In this document: piece after piece, positions 7,586 through 13,968 of the stretch
Numbering within the stretch: the stretch's first letter is position 1
Layout of the letters: every line of letters starts with the position of its first letter
From: Pseudomonadota bacterium
Lineage (GTDB): Bacteria > Pseudomonadota > Alphaproteobacteria > Rhizobiales > Xanthobacteraceae
Length of the DNA: 19,047 nucleotides
Assembly (NCBI GenBank): GCA_023387695.1
Contig: JAEWHT010000010.1
Span: 1-19,047, forward strand
Reading direction: 5' to 3'
Program-made: the position numbers and the translations under genes
The notes under the pieces: generated by a model
The model's input: the letters and a program-made list of their open reading frames with translations, nothing else
Told to the model about the DNA's origin: nothing
The model's database searches: none

Positions 7586-7635
7586 ATAGGAATGCGAGAC
7601 GGGCGCCGGTGCAGTCATATAGGCGCGCCATAAAC
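7586..7635 (-). promoter_or_regulatory. Shared 50-bp promoter module, copy A
   Basis: Read on the minus strand: upstream box GTTTATGGCGCGCCTAT, 19 bases, TCTCG, CATT, CCTAT followed by GC. The CCTATG could be the -10 element; no consensus -35 is visible at the usual distance, which fits an activator-dependent promoter. It ends 69 bases before the ATG of the 63-aa gene and lies just past the dapA-like stop. Boxes and spacers match copies B, C and D exactly in length. Confidence 0.65.
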
Positions 7636-7642
7636 GCGCCCT

Positions 7643-8560
7643 CTATGCGCCGATCCCGTCGATCAGCTCTTCATCGGCAATCGCAACGAAGGCGCGCATG
7701 ACCTCGGCCCGTGCGACGTCATTCAGCGGCACGATCGGCAACCGTGTTGCCGGCGACATCAGGCCGAGCGTGCTCAGCGCATATTTGAGCGCGGCCGGGC
7801 TTTCCTTGGTGAGACAGGCGATCAGCGGAACCAGGCGCTTGTGCAGATAGCGCGCTGTTTGCAGGCGGCCCTGCCGTACTTGCGAGAAAATCGTACGGGA
7901 GAGATCCGGCGCAATGTTGGAAATCTCCGAGATGGCGCCGTCGTCACCTCCGGCGAGGTAGCCGAAGCAGGTGGTATCATCGCCCGACAGCAGGCGAAAG
8001 CCCGCCGGCAGCAGCCGGCTTAAGCGCATCGGTCGGGTGACGTCGCCGCTTCCATCGCGCAGGCCCACGAACTGGCGGGACTCGACCAGACGCAGCAGCG
8101 TCTCGTCGGCGAGCGGGCGTAGCGTGCGGGAGGGAACATCGTGCAGGATGATGGGCAGGCCGGTCGAGGCGGCAATGGTGCGGAAATGCGCGAGCATCCC
8201 CTCCTGCATCGGCTTGTTGTAGGCCGGCACCACCGACATGATGGCGTCCGCGCCGGCCGCTTCCGCGCGTCGCGCCAGTTCGACGGCGCGGCCGGTCGCA
8301 TTCGACATCGCGCCGGCGATAACCCGCGTCCGGCCGCGGGCGACGTCGACCGCGGTGCGAATGACGAGCTCCTGCTCGGCGGGCGATAGCGTCGGCGCCT
8401 CGCCCGCAGTCTCGCAAACCACGAGCGCGGGCGCGCCGGCCGCGATTTGGCGCTCGCAGAGTGCCGCGAGCGCCTTGAGATCGATCGTATCAGCCGCGTC
8501 GAATGGTGTCGGCAGATCCGGGATGAAGCCGGTGAACCAGGCTGAGGGCGTGATGAACAT
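7643..8560 (-). CDS. DapA/dihydrodipicolinate synthase family protein lacking the Schiff-base lysine
   Basis: This 305-aa TIM-barrel protein aligns along its length with the DHDPS/N-acetylneuraminate lyase family: CETAGEAPTLS (49-59, for GTTGESATL), VVPAYNKPMQEG (110-121), LHDVPSRT (139-146, for LYNVPSRT), VGLRDGSGD (165-173, for IGIKEATGN), LLSGDD (190-195), and a C-terminal LGLMSPATRLPIVPL. The lysine that forms the Schiff base in active members is R168 (codon CGC), and the Tyr of YNVPSRT is H140. Y114 and R145 are kept. Ordinary DHDPS activity is therefore unlikely; a different reaction or a non-catalytic role is possible. It follows the 82-aa small-protein gene by 24 bases in unit B and has a weak ribosome-binding site, suggesting coupling. 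Confidence 0.88.
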   Translation of the reverse strand: MFITPSAWFTGFIPDLPTPFDAADTIDLKALAALCERQIAAGAPALVVCETAGEAPTLSPAEQELVIRTAVDVARGRTRVIAGAMSNATGRAVELARRAEAAGADAIMSVVPAYNKPMQEGMLAHFRTIAASTGLPIILHDVPSRTLRPLADETLLRLVESRQFVGLRDGSGDVTRPMRLSRLLPAGFRLLSGDDTTCFGYLAGGDDGAISEISNIAPDLSRTIFSQVRQGRLQTARYLHKRLVPLIACLTKESPAALKYALSTLGLMSPATRLPIVPLNDVARAEVMRAFVAIADEELIDGIGA

Positions 8561-8584
8561 GGCTTGCGCGCCGAAGGGTGTCGC

Positions 8585-8833
8585 TCAAGCGGCGCGCTGC
8601 GAGAGGTTCGGGCTCTTGCCCATGTCGAGCTCGATCTCGCGCGGCAGCTCGACGATGGTCTCGGGATGCTGGCCGTTCTCGAACAGCGCGTATTTAATGG
8701 CCTGGGCACGGCTGATGAACAGGCCGCCAAAGAGGCCGTTCTGCTGCTGCGCGATCCATTGTCCGCGGTGGTTCTGGCCGATGAAGACGATACTGGAGGG
8801 CGAACTGCACGAAGGAGGTTCGACGAGTTTCAC
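8585..8833 (-). CDS. Hypothetical protein, 82 aa, with IGxNxxGxW(V/I)A/NGxxGGLF motif (unit B, first gene)
   Basis: GTG 8833 is the start: TCCTTCC at 8841-8847 (GGAAGGA on the coding strand) is seven bases upstream. The 82-aa product has the core IGQNHRGQWIAQQQNGLFGG (18-37), which shares 10 of 20 positions with residues 38-57 of the 115-aa protein of unit A, followed in both by LF and then by AI..A. The segment ELPREIELD also parallels PAETFELD. It is shorter, lacking the N-terminal extension and the C-terminal basic helix. No signal peptide or membrane span is seen. It leads unit B, with the DapA-like gene 24 bases downstream, under promoter module copy B. Function unknown. Confidence 0.77.
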   Translation of the reverse strand: MKLVEPPSCSSPSSIVFIGQNHRGQWIAQQQNGLFGGLFISRAQAIKYALFENGQHPETIVELPREIELDMGKSPNLSQRAA

Positions 8834-8861
8834 GGAGATGTCCTTCCAATTGACGCGCGGA

Positions 8862-8878
8862 GCGGGAGTTGGTCCCGC
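8862..8878 (-). promoter_or_regulatory. Leader hairpin before the 82-aa gene
   Basis: GCGGGA and TCCCGC pair as a 6-bp stem around a 5-base loop in the predicted leader of unit B, 14 bases before the Shine-Dalgarno sequence. Its position is comparable to that of the hairpin in the unit A leader. No T-run follows. Confidence 0.35.
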
Positions 8879-8907
8879 AACCGCCCGTTCAATATCTTTT
8901 GCAATGG

Positions 8908-8957
8908 ATAGGATTTCGAGAGAGAGCGCGTGGCGATCTCATAGGAGCGCCATAAGG
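8908..8957 (-). promoter_or_regulatory. Shared 50-bp promoter module, copy B
   Basis: Read on the minus strand: CCTTATGGCGCTCCTAT, 19 bases, TCTCG, AAAT, CCTAT followed by CC. It ends 74 bases before the GTG of the 82-aa gene, and lies four bases from the stop of the unit C gene, so it is an internal promoter in a leftward gene series. Same architecture as copies A, C and D. Confidence 0.65.
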
Positions 8958-8961
8958 CCCG

Positions 8962-9429
8962 TCAGTTGAAATTCTCGCAAGCGACCGGCTCGTAGAGAGA
9001 GCTCGGGGCAGGGCGCACGTTGGGAACGCTGGGACGCGGGGCTTCCACAGCCAAGGCCTGGACCTCGACGAAAGCCGACAGCAGCGAGACCGCGAGGTCG
9101 CCGTGGCATCCCTCGACTGCCGCGTCTAGCCAATCCGGAAGTTCACGTTCGCGCGACAGCGCACAGTGCCATTCGCCTTCGTCATAGGCGATGCGGCGGA
9201 CGTGCCACAGCGGTAGTTCCAGCTCCATCAAGACCAGCGCTGCATCGGTCCAGGCCTCGGCATCGATCAGTTGCATCAGGCGAGCCGTGCGTTCGCTCTG
9301 GCCGAGCGAGGGGAGGCGACGGCAGGCGTTGTCGATAATCTCGCGCATTAGCGGGCCCGTCATGCCTTGCGCATTGCGCAAGCGGTCGCTGAGGGAGGGC
9401 GGATCGAAGTGACGGAAGGCAACGGTCAT
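8962..9429 (-). CDS. Hypothetical protein, 155 aa (unit C)
   Basis: I do not recognise the family. The product is soluble, mildly acidic and predicted mostly helical. Visible landmarks are MTVAFRHFDPPSLSDRLRNA at the start, a Trp-containing middle (AEAWTDAALVLMELELPLWH), DEGEWHCALSRERELPDWLD, and a Pro-rich C-terminal tail ending YEPVACENFN. There is no signal peptide or membrane segment. The start ATG 9429 has AGGAGG six bases upstream on the coding strand. It is a single-gene unit transcribed away from the kdp operon, from promoter module copy C. The two Cys residues (in EWHCAL and EGCHGD) are not arranged as a classical metal-binding motif. Confidence 0.77.
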   Translation of the reverse strand: MTVAFRHFDPPSLSDRLRNAQGMTGPLMREIIDNACRRLPSLGQSERTARLMQLIDAEAWTDAALVLMELELPLWHVRRIAYDEGEWHCALSRERELPDWLDAAVEGCHGDLAVSLLSAFVEVQALAVEAPRPSVPNVRPAPSSLYEPVACENFN

Positions 9430-9491
9430 GTCAGGCCTCCTGGAAGTGGCGTCGGTCAGTCGGCCGGCCTCTTCACGATGGCGGGACAGGC

Positions 9492-9541
9492 ATTAGAAAA
9501 CGAGATGGGACGGGGGCGGGAGATATAGGAATTTCATAAAG
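9492..9541 (-). promoter_or_regulatory. Shared 50-bp promoter module, copy C
   Basis: Read on the minus strand: CTTTATGAAATTCCTAT, 19 bases, TCTCG, TTTT, CTAAT followed by GCC. The upstream box differs from the kdp copy at one of 17 positions. The downstream CTAAT departs from the CCTAT of the other copies, so this promoter may be weaker. It ends 62 bases before the ATG of the 155-aa gene. The surrounding gene-free stretch 9430-9774 holds copies C and D back to back; I see no further gene in it. Confidence 0.62.
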
Positions 9542-9587
9542 ATCGGGCAGATGCGCAAAGGACGCGATGCGCGGCCCGCTGCCGGCC

Positions 9588-9637
9588 CTTTATGGAATTC
9601 CTATAACTTCGCCATAGCCGCCGTCTCGAAAACCTAT
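9588..9637 (+). promoter_or_regulatory. Shared 50-bp promoter module, copy D (kdp operon promoter)
   Basis: Read on the plus strand: CTTTATGGAATTCCTAT, 19 bases, TCTCG, AAAA, CCTAT followed by GCC. It is the only obvious promoter-like element upstream of the kdp genes and points into them. CCTATG is a plausible -10 and the upstream box a plausible activator site; KdpE, encoded at the end of this operon, is a candidate by family knowledge but not shown by sequence. Confidence 0.65.
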
Positions 9638-9774
9638 GCCCGTGGTGGCACTTCAGCACGGTCAAAAGTCCCGGCTGGCTTGCTGAAAAGGCGTTGCGCT
9701 TGCTTCCGCGAGCTCCACCGGGTCCCCGAGAAAGAGTTGCCCCCGACATAGGGACGCAACGAGGAGCAATCCCC
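9638..9774 (+). other. Predicted 5' leader of the kdp operon
   Basis: There are 137 bases between the promoter module and the first small ORF, about twice the leader length of units A-C. It contains a 7-bp inverted repeat TTCAGCA (9652-9658)/TGCTGAA (9681-9687) and, just before the Shine-Dalgarno GAGGAG (9761-9766), the pair GTTGC (9736-9740)/GCAAC (9756-9760). No riboswitch class is recognised; frames through it look like chance ORFs. Confidence 0.35.
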
Positions 9775-9858
9775 ATGATGGACATTCTGATGCTGGCGCT
9801 GGGCTTCGGCTTCTTTGCCCTTGCGATCGGCTACACCTACGCCTGCGAACGGCTGTAA
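9775..9858 (+). CDS. Small membrane protein upstream of kdpF, 27 aa
   Basis: ATG ATG GAC opens a 27-codon frame (start 9775, or 9778 for 26 aa) beginning MMDILMLALGFGFFALAIGY and ending CERL. GAGGAG at 9761-9766 is eight bases before ATG 9775. It is one hydrophobic helix with a short charged C-terminal end. Comparable tiny ORFs ending in a C-x-R-L-like tail are, from memory, often found just ahead of kdpF in proteobacterial kdp operons, usually annotated as hypothetical. kdpF begins 11 bases later. The role is unknown; a stabilising subunit-like peptide for the Kdp complex is a guess from position and topology. Confidence 0.7.
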   Translation: MMDILMLALGFGFFALAIGYTYACERL

Positions 9859-9869
9859 CGGAGCGAACC

Positions 9870-9959
9870 ATGATCTTCGATTATGCGCTCGCCGGCGCCG
9901 TCTCGTTCGGCCTCCTGATCTACCTCACCTATGCGCTGCTGCGGCCGGAACGGTTCTGA
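9870..9959 (+). CDS. kdpF: Potassium-transporting ATPase subunit KdpF
   Basis: This 29-aa single-span peptide begins MIFDYALAGAVSFGLL and ends with the characteristic YALLRPERF. KdpF is the small lipid-like stabilising subunit of the KdpFABC K+ pump in the inner membrane. ATG 9870 is preceded by GGAG at 9860-9863, six bases upstream. It sits between the 27-aa peptide and a possible third mini-ORF, and ahead of kdpA, the standard order. Length and the RPE(R/K)F terminus agree with the family. Confidence 0.93.
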   Translation: MIFDYALAGAVSFGLLIYLTYALLRPERF

Positions 9960-9962
9960 ACC

Positions 9963-10067
9963 GTGCTGCTGCTTGTCGAATTGCTGCTGGCCGACGTTGC
10001 ACTCGTAGGCCTCCTGCTTGTGGTGCTGCTGCCGCTGTTGCGCCGGACACCAAGCCTGAAGGGTTGA
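9963..10067 (+). CDS. Possible small membrane peptide between kdpF and kdpA, 34 aa
   Basis: A GTG-started 34-codon frame opens three bases after the kdpF stop and ends four bases before kdpA. It begins MLLLVELLLADVALVGLLLV and ends in a basic tail RRTPSLKG, so it looks like a single transmembrane helix with a positively charged end. No good Shine-Dalgarno sequence is visible apart from GGAACGG inside the end of kdpF. It could be a translated coupling peptide or a chance hydrophobic frame; E. coli kdp has no such ORF. Confidence 0.42.
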   Translation: MLLLVELLLADVALVGLLLVVLLPLLRRTPSLKG

Positions 10068-10071
10068 TTCC

Positions 10072-11775
10072 ATGACTATGATCGGTTGGCTCCAGATCAT
10101 TCTATACTGCGTCATCATCGTCGCGCTCGCCAAGCCGCTCGGCTGGTATATGACGCGCGTGTTCAATGGCGAGAAGACGTTCCTTTCGCCAGTGCTGCGT
10201 CCGATCGAGGCCGGCATCTACTGGATCTCGGGTGTCGACGAGAAGCGTGAGCAGCATTGGCTGACCTATACGGTTGCCATGCTGTTGTTCCACGTCGGCG
10301 GCTTCCTCATCATCTACGGTGTGATGCGCCTGCAGGCCGTGCTGCCCTTCAATCCGGCCGGGCAAAGCGCGGTCGCCGAAGATCTCTCTTTCAACACCGC
10401 GATCTCCTTCATCACCAACACCAACTGGCAGAACTACGGTGGCGAGAGCACCGTCTCCTATCTCGTGCAGATGGTCGGCCTCACGCACCAGAACTTCCTG
10501 TCGGCGGCCACTGGTATTGCGCTCGCGGTCGCGTTGATCCGCGGCTTCTCGCGCGCCTCGATGCGTACCGTGGGCAATTTCTGGGTCGATGTGACCCGCA
10601 CCACGCTCTATGTGCTGCTGCCGCTCTGCGTCGTCTACACGCTGTTCCTGGTCTCGCAGGGCATGCCGCAGACGCTCGGCGATTATGTCGAGGCCACGAC
10701 GCTCGAAGGCGCCAAGCAGACCATCGCGGTCGGTCCGGTGGCCTCGCAGGTCGCGATCAAGATGCTGGGCACCAATGGCGGCGGCTTCTTCAATGCCAAT
10801 GCGGCGCATCCCTTTGAGAATCCGACCGCGCTGTCAAATTTTGTACAGATGCTGTCGATCTTCGCGCTGGGCGCCGCGCTGACCAACGTCTTCGGTCGCA
10901 TGGTCGGCAATCAGCGCCAGGGCTGGGCGATCCTCGCCGTGATGGGCGTGCTGTTCGTCGCCGGTGTTGCCGTCACATATTGGGCGGAAGCCAATGGTAC
11001 CTCGATGTTGCAGGCGCTTGGCCTCACCGGTGGCAACATGGAGGGCAAGGAAGTCCGCTTCGGCATCGTCGCGTCCTCGCTCTTCGCTGTGATCACGACG
11101 GCGGCCTCCTGCGGCGCGGTCAACGCCATGCATGACAGCTTCACCGCGCTTGGCGGCATGATCCCGCTGATCAACATGCAGCTTGGCGAGATCATCATCG
11201 GCGGCGTCGGCGCCGGCCTCTACGGCATGCTGCTGTTCGTCGTGCTCGCGATCTTCGTCGCCGGCTTGATGGTCGGCCGCACGCCGGAATATGTCGGCAA
11301 GAAGATCGAGGCGCGCGAGGTCAAGATGGCGATGCTCGCGATCCTGGTGCTGCCGCTGATGTATCTCGGCTGGACCGCGGTCGGGGTGGTCTATCCCGCG
11401 GCCGTCGCCTCGATGGCCAATGCCGGCCCGCATGGTTTCACCGAGGTGCTCTACGCCTTCACCTCGGCGACCGGCAACAACGGCTCGGCTTTCGCGGGTC
11501 TCACCGGCAACACCTTCTTCTACAACCTCACGCTCGCTTCCGCGATGTTCGTCGGCCGCTTCTTCATGATCATCCCGGCGATGGCGATCGCGGGCTCGCT
11601 CGCAGCCAAGAAGTCGATCCCGCCATCTGCGGGCACGTTCCCGACCACCGGTGGTCTCTTCGTCGGCCTCGTCGTCGGCGTGATCCTGATCATCGGCGGC
11701 CTCACCTTCTTCCCGGCTCTCGCACTCGGCCCGATCGTCGAGCACCTCGCGATGAACGCCGGAAACCTCTTCTGA
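10072..11775 (+). CDS. kdpA: Potassium-transporting ATPase subunit KdpA
   Basis: KdpA is the K+-selective channel-like subunit of the KdpFABC pump in the inner membrane. At 567 aa it is close to the E. coli length (557). The four pore-loop regions related to K+-channel filters are visible: TNTNWQNYGGE (115-125), TNGGGFFNANAAHPFENP (234-251), CGAVNAMHD (347-355) and TSATGNNGSAF (464-474). Multiple hydrophobic spans are spread over its length. ATG 10072 gives the typical N-terminus; the Shine-Dalgarno region is weak (GGGTTGATT), so it may depend on translation of the ORF ending at 10067. kdpB follows with a 17-base gap. Confidence 0.97.
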   Translation: MTMIGWLQIILYCVIIVALAKPLGWYMTRVFNGEKTFLSPVLRPIEAGIYWISGVDEKREQHWLTYTVAMLLFHVGGFLIIYGVMRLQAVLPFNPAGQSAVAEDLSFNTAISFITNTNWQNYGGESTVSYLVQMVGLTHQNFLSAATGIALAVALIRGFSRASMRTVGNFWVDVTRTTLYVLLPLCVVYTLFLVSQGMPQTLGDYVEATTLEGAKQTIAVGPVASQVAIKMLGTNGGGFFNANAAHPFENPTALSNFVQMLSIFALGAALTNVFGRMVGNQRQGWAILAVMGVLFVAGVAVTYWAEANGTSMLQALGLTGGNMEGKEVRFGIVASSLFAVITTAASCGAVNAMHDSFTALGGMIPLINMQLGEIIIGGVGAGLYGMLLFVVLAIFVAGLMVGRTPEYVGKKIEAREVKMAMLAILVLPLMYLGWTAVGVVYPAAVASMANAGPHGFTEVLYAFTSATGNNGSAFAGLTGNTFFYNLTLASAMFVGRFFMIIPAMAIAGSLAAKKSIPPSAGTFPTTGGLFVGLVVGVILIIGGLTFFPALALGPIVEHLAMNAGNLF

Positions 11776-11792
11776 TTGTTGGAGTGACCTCC

Positions 11793-13907
11793 ATGGAAAC
11801 CACGAAACTGCAAAAGCGCGCGTCCGTTTCGGCGATGCTGGATCCCAAGATCGTCGTGCCCGCAATTCGCGCATCGTTCGTCAAGCTCGACCCGCGACTG
11901 ATGGTCAAGAACCCCGTGATGTTTGTGGTCGAGATCGTCGCCGCGCTCACCACGGTGATCTTCCTGCGCGACCTCGTCACGGGCGGCGCCAATCTCGGCT
12001 TCACCTTCCAGATCATCCTCTGGCTCTGGTTCACGGTGTTGTTTGCGAATTTCGCCGAAGCGGTGGCCGAGGGCCGCGGTAAGGCGCAGGCCGATTCGCT
12101 GCGCAAGACCCGCACCGAGAGCCAGGCCAAGCTGCTGTCTGGCGCAGGTAACACCTTCAAGCTCGTGCCGGGCACCAGCCTAAAGGTCGGCGACCTCGTG
12201 CTGGTCGAGGCGGGCGATACCATCCCGTCCGATGGCGAGGTGATCGAGGGCGTCGCATCCGTCAACGAGGCCGCCATCACCGGTGAATCCGCGCCTGTGA
12301 TCCGCGAGTCCGGCGGCGACCGCTCGGCCGTGACCGGCGGCACCCAGGTGCTGTCCGACTGGATCCGCGTGCGCATCACGGCGGCCCAAGGCTCGACCTT
12401 CATCGACCGCATGATCAAGCTGGTCGAGGGTGCCGAGCGGGCAAAGACCCCGAACGAGATCGCGCTCAACATCCTGCTGGCCGGCCTCACCATCATCTTC
12501 GTGTTCGCCACCGTCACCATTCCGAGCTATGCGGCCTATGCCGGCGGTTCGATCTCGGTGATCGTGCTGGTCGCGCTGTTCGTGACGCTGATTCCAACGA
12601 CGATCGGCGCGCTGCTGTCGGCGATCGGCATCGCCGGCATGGATCGCCTCGTGCGCTTCAACGTGCTGGCGATGTCCGGCCGCGCGGTCGAGGCGGCCGG
12701 TGACGTCGACACGTTGCTGCTGGACAAGACCGGCACCATTACTCTGGGCAACCGCCAGGCGACCGCGTTCCGCCCCGTTCGCGGCGTGACCGAGCAGGAG
12801 CTGGCGGACGCCGCTCAGCTCGCCTCTCTCGCCGACGAGACGCCGGAAGGTCGCTCCATCGTCGTCCTGGCGAAGGAGAAGTACGGCATCCGCGGCCGCG
12901 ACATGGCCGAGCTCGGTGCCACCTTCATCCCGTTCACGGCGCAGACCCGCATGAGCGGCGTCGATGCCGGCGGTTCGTCGGTGCGCAAGGGCGCGGTTGA
13001 TGCCATGCTCAATTATATCGGTGGCGGCGCGCCGCAGGCCGTGGCTTCCGGCAATACAGCTCGGGCCATCCAGCCTGCTGCGCTATCGGACATCGGTCGT
13101 GAGATCCAGACCATCGCGGACGACATCTCGAAGGCCGGCGGCACGCCTTTGGCCGTCGCCAAGGACGGCCGCCTGCTCGGCGTCATCCAGCTCAAGGATA
13201 TCGTCAAGGGCGGCATCCGCGAACGTTTCGCCGAACTGCGCCGCATGGGTATCCGCACCGTCATGATCACCGGTGATAATCCGATGACTGCAGCCGCGAT
13301 CGCTGCGGAAGCGGGCGTCGATGACTTCCTGGCGCAGGCAACCCCTGAGGACAAGCTCAAGCTGATCCGCGACGAGCAGGCCAAGGGTAAGCTGGTCGCC
13401 ATGTGCGGTGACGGCACCAATGATGCGCCCGCGCTCGCGCAGGCCGATGTCGGTGTTGCCATGAACACGGGCACGCAGGCCGCTCGCGAGGCCGGCAACA
13501 TGGTCGACCTCGATTCCAACCCGACCAAGCTGATCGAGGTTGTCGAAATCGGCAAGCAGCTGTTGATGACGCGCGGTGCGCTGACGACCTTCTCGATCGC
13601 CAACGACGTCGCAAAATACTTTGCGATCATTCCGGCGATGTTCCTGGCGTTCTATCCTCAGCTCAACGTGCTCAACGTCATGGGCCTGTCGAGCCCGCAG
13701 AGCGCCATCCTGTCGGCGATCATCTTCAACGCGTTGATCATCATCGGCCTGATCCCGCTCGCGCTGAAGGGCGTTGCCTATCGCGCGGTCGGTGCCGGTG
13801 CGCTGCTTCGGCGCAACCTGCTGATCTACGGGCTCGGCGGCATCATCATTCCTTTCATCGGCATCAAGGCGATCGATCTCGTCGTCGTTGCCTTGCACCT
13901 GGCCTAA
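11793..13907 (+). CDS. kdpB: Potassium-transporting P-type ATPase subunit KdpB
   Basis: KdpB is the catalytic P-type ATPase subunit that hydrolyses ATP to drive K+ import. In the 704-aa product the motifs are TGES (163-166, actuator domain), DKTGTIT with phosphorylated D311, FIPFTAQTRMSGVD (nucleotide-binding domain, 378-391), MITGDNPMTA (491-500) and GDGTNDAPALAQADV (539-553). Hydrophobic segments flank these domains. ATG 11793 (METTKLQ) is preferred to the in-frame GTG at 11784 because GGAG at 11781-11784 is correctly spaced for it and overlaps that GTG. A hairpin-forming 61-base spacer separates it from kdpC. Confidence 0.97.
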   Translation: METTKLQKRASVSAMLDPKIVVPAIRASFVKLDPRLMVKNPVMFVVEIVAALTTVIFLRDLVTGGANLGFTFQIILWLWFTVLFANFAEAVAEGRGKAQADSLRKTRTESQAKLLSGAGNTFKLVPGTSLKVGDLVLVEAGDTIPSDGEVIEGVASVNEAAITGESAPVIRESGGDRSAVTGGTQVLSDWIRVRITAAQGSTFIDRMIKLVEGAERAKTPNEIALNILLAGLTIIFVFATVTIPSYAAYAGGSISVIVLVALFVTLIPTTIGALLSAIGIAGMDRLVRFNVLAMSGRAVEAAGDVDTLLLDKTGTITLGNRQATAFRPVRGVTEQELADAAQLASLADETPEGRSIVVLAKEKYGIRGRDMAELGATFIPFTAQTRMSGVDAGGSSVRKGAVDAMLNYIGGGAPQAVASGNTARAIQPAALSDIGREIQTIADDISKAGGTPLAVAKDGRLLGVIQLKDIVKGGIRERFAELRRMGIRTVMITGDNPMTAAAIAAEAGVDDFLAQATPEDKLKLIRDEQAKGKLVAMCGDGTNDAPALAQADVGVAMNTGTQAAREAGNMVDLDSNPTKLIEVVEIGKQLLMTRGALTTFSIANDVAKYFAIIPAMFLAFYPQLNVLNVMGLSSPQSAILSAIIFNALIIIGLIPLALKGVAYRAVGAGALLRRNLLIYGLGGIIIPFIGIKAIDLVVVALHLA

Positions 13908-13910
13908 CCG

Positions 13911-13950
13911 TCGTCGCGGGGCGCGCAACGCTCGCCTCGCGCCGCGACGA
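13911..13950 (+). other. Inverted repeat between kdpB and kdpC
   Basis: TCGTCGCGG (13911-13919) and CCGCGACGA (13942-13950) form a perfect 9-bp GC-rich stem, extendable with a bulge into CGC/GCG. It fills most of the 61-base spacer and ends just before the kdpC Shine-Dalgarno AGGAG (13957-13961). There is no T-run, so a role in mRNA processing, stability or translational tuning is more likely than termination. Confidence 0.5.
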
Positions 13951-13968
13951 AGACATAGGAGACCTAAC

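Noticed and set aside
9523..9606. Mobile-element-like terminal inverted repeats (ATATAGGAATTTCATAAAG and its inverted match)
   Set aside because: The two arms are the upstream boxes of promoter modules C and D; no transposase or target duplication is present, and the same box recurs at two further promoters.
9551..9751. Plus-strand frame of 66 codons upstream of the kdp genes
   Set aside because: It runs across the promoter module and has no good Shine-Dalgarno sequence; its composition looks non-coding.
11784..11792. GTG start at 11784 for kdpB
   Set aside because: The GTG overlaps the GGAG Shine-Dalgarno sequence that is correctly spaced for ATG 11793.
13888..13968. Upstream start for kdpC at 13888
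   Set aside because: It would overlap kdpB and add an Arg-rich N-terminus not expected in KdpC; ATG 13969 has a strong Shine-Dalgarno sequence.
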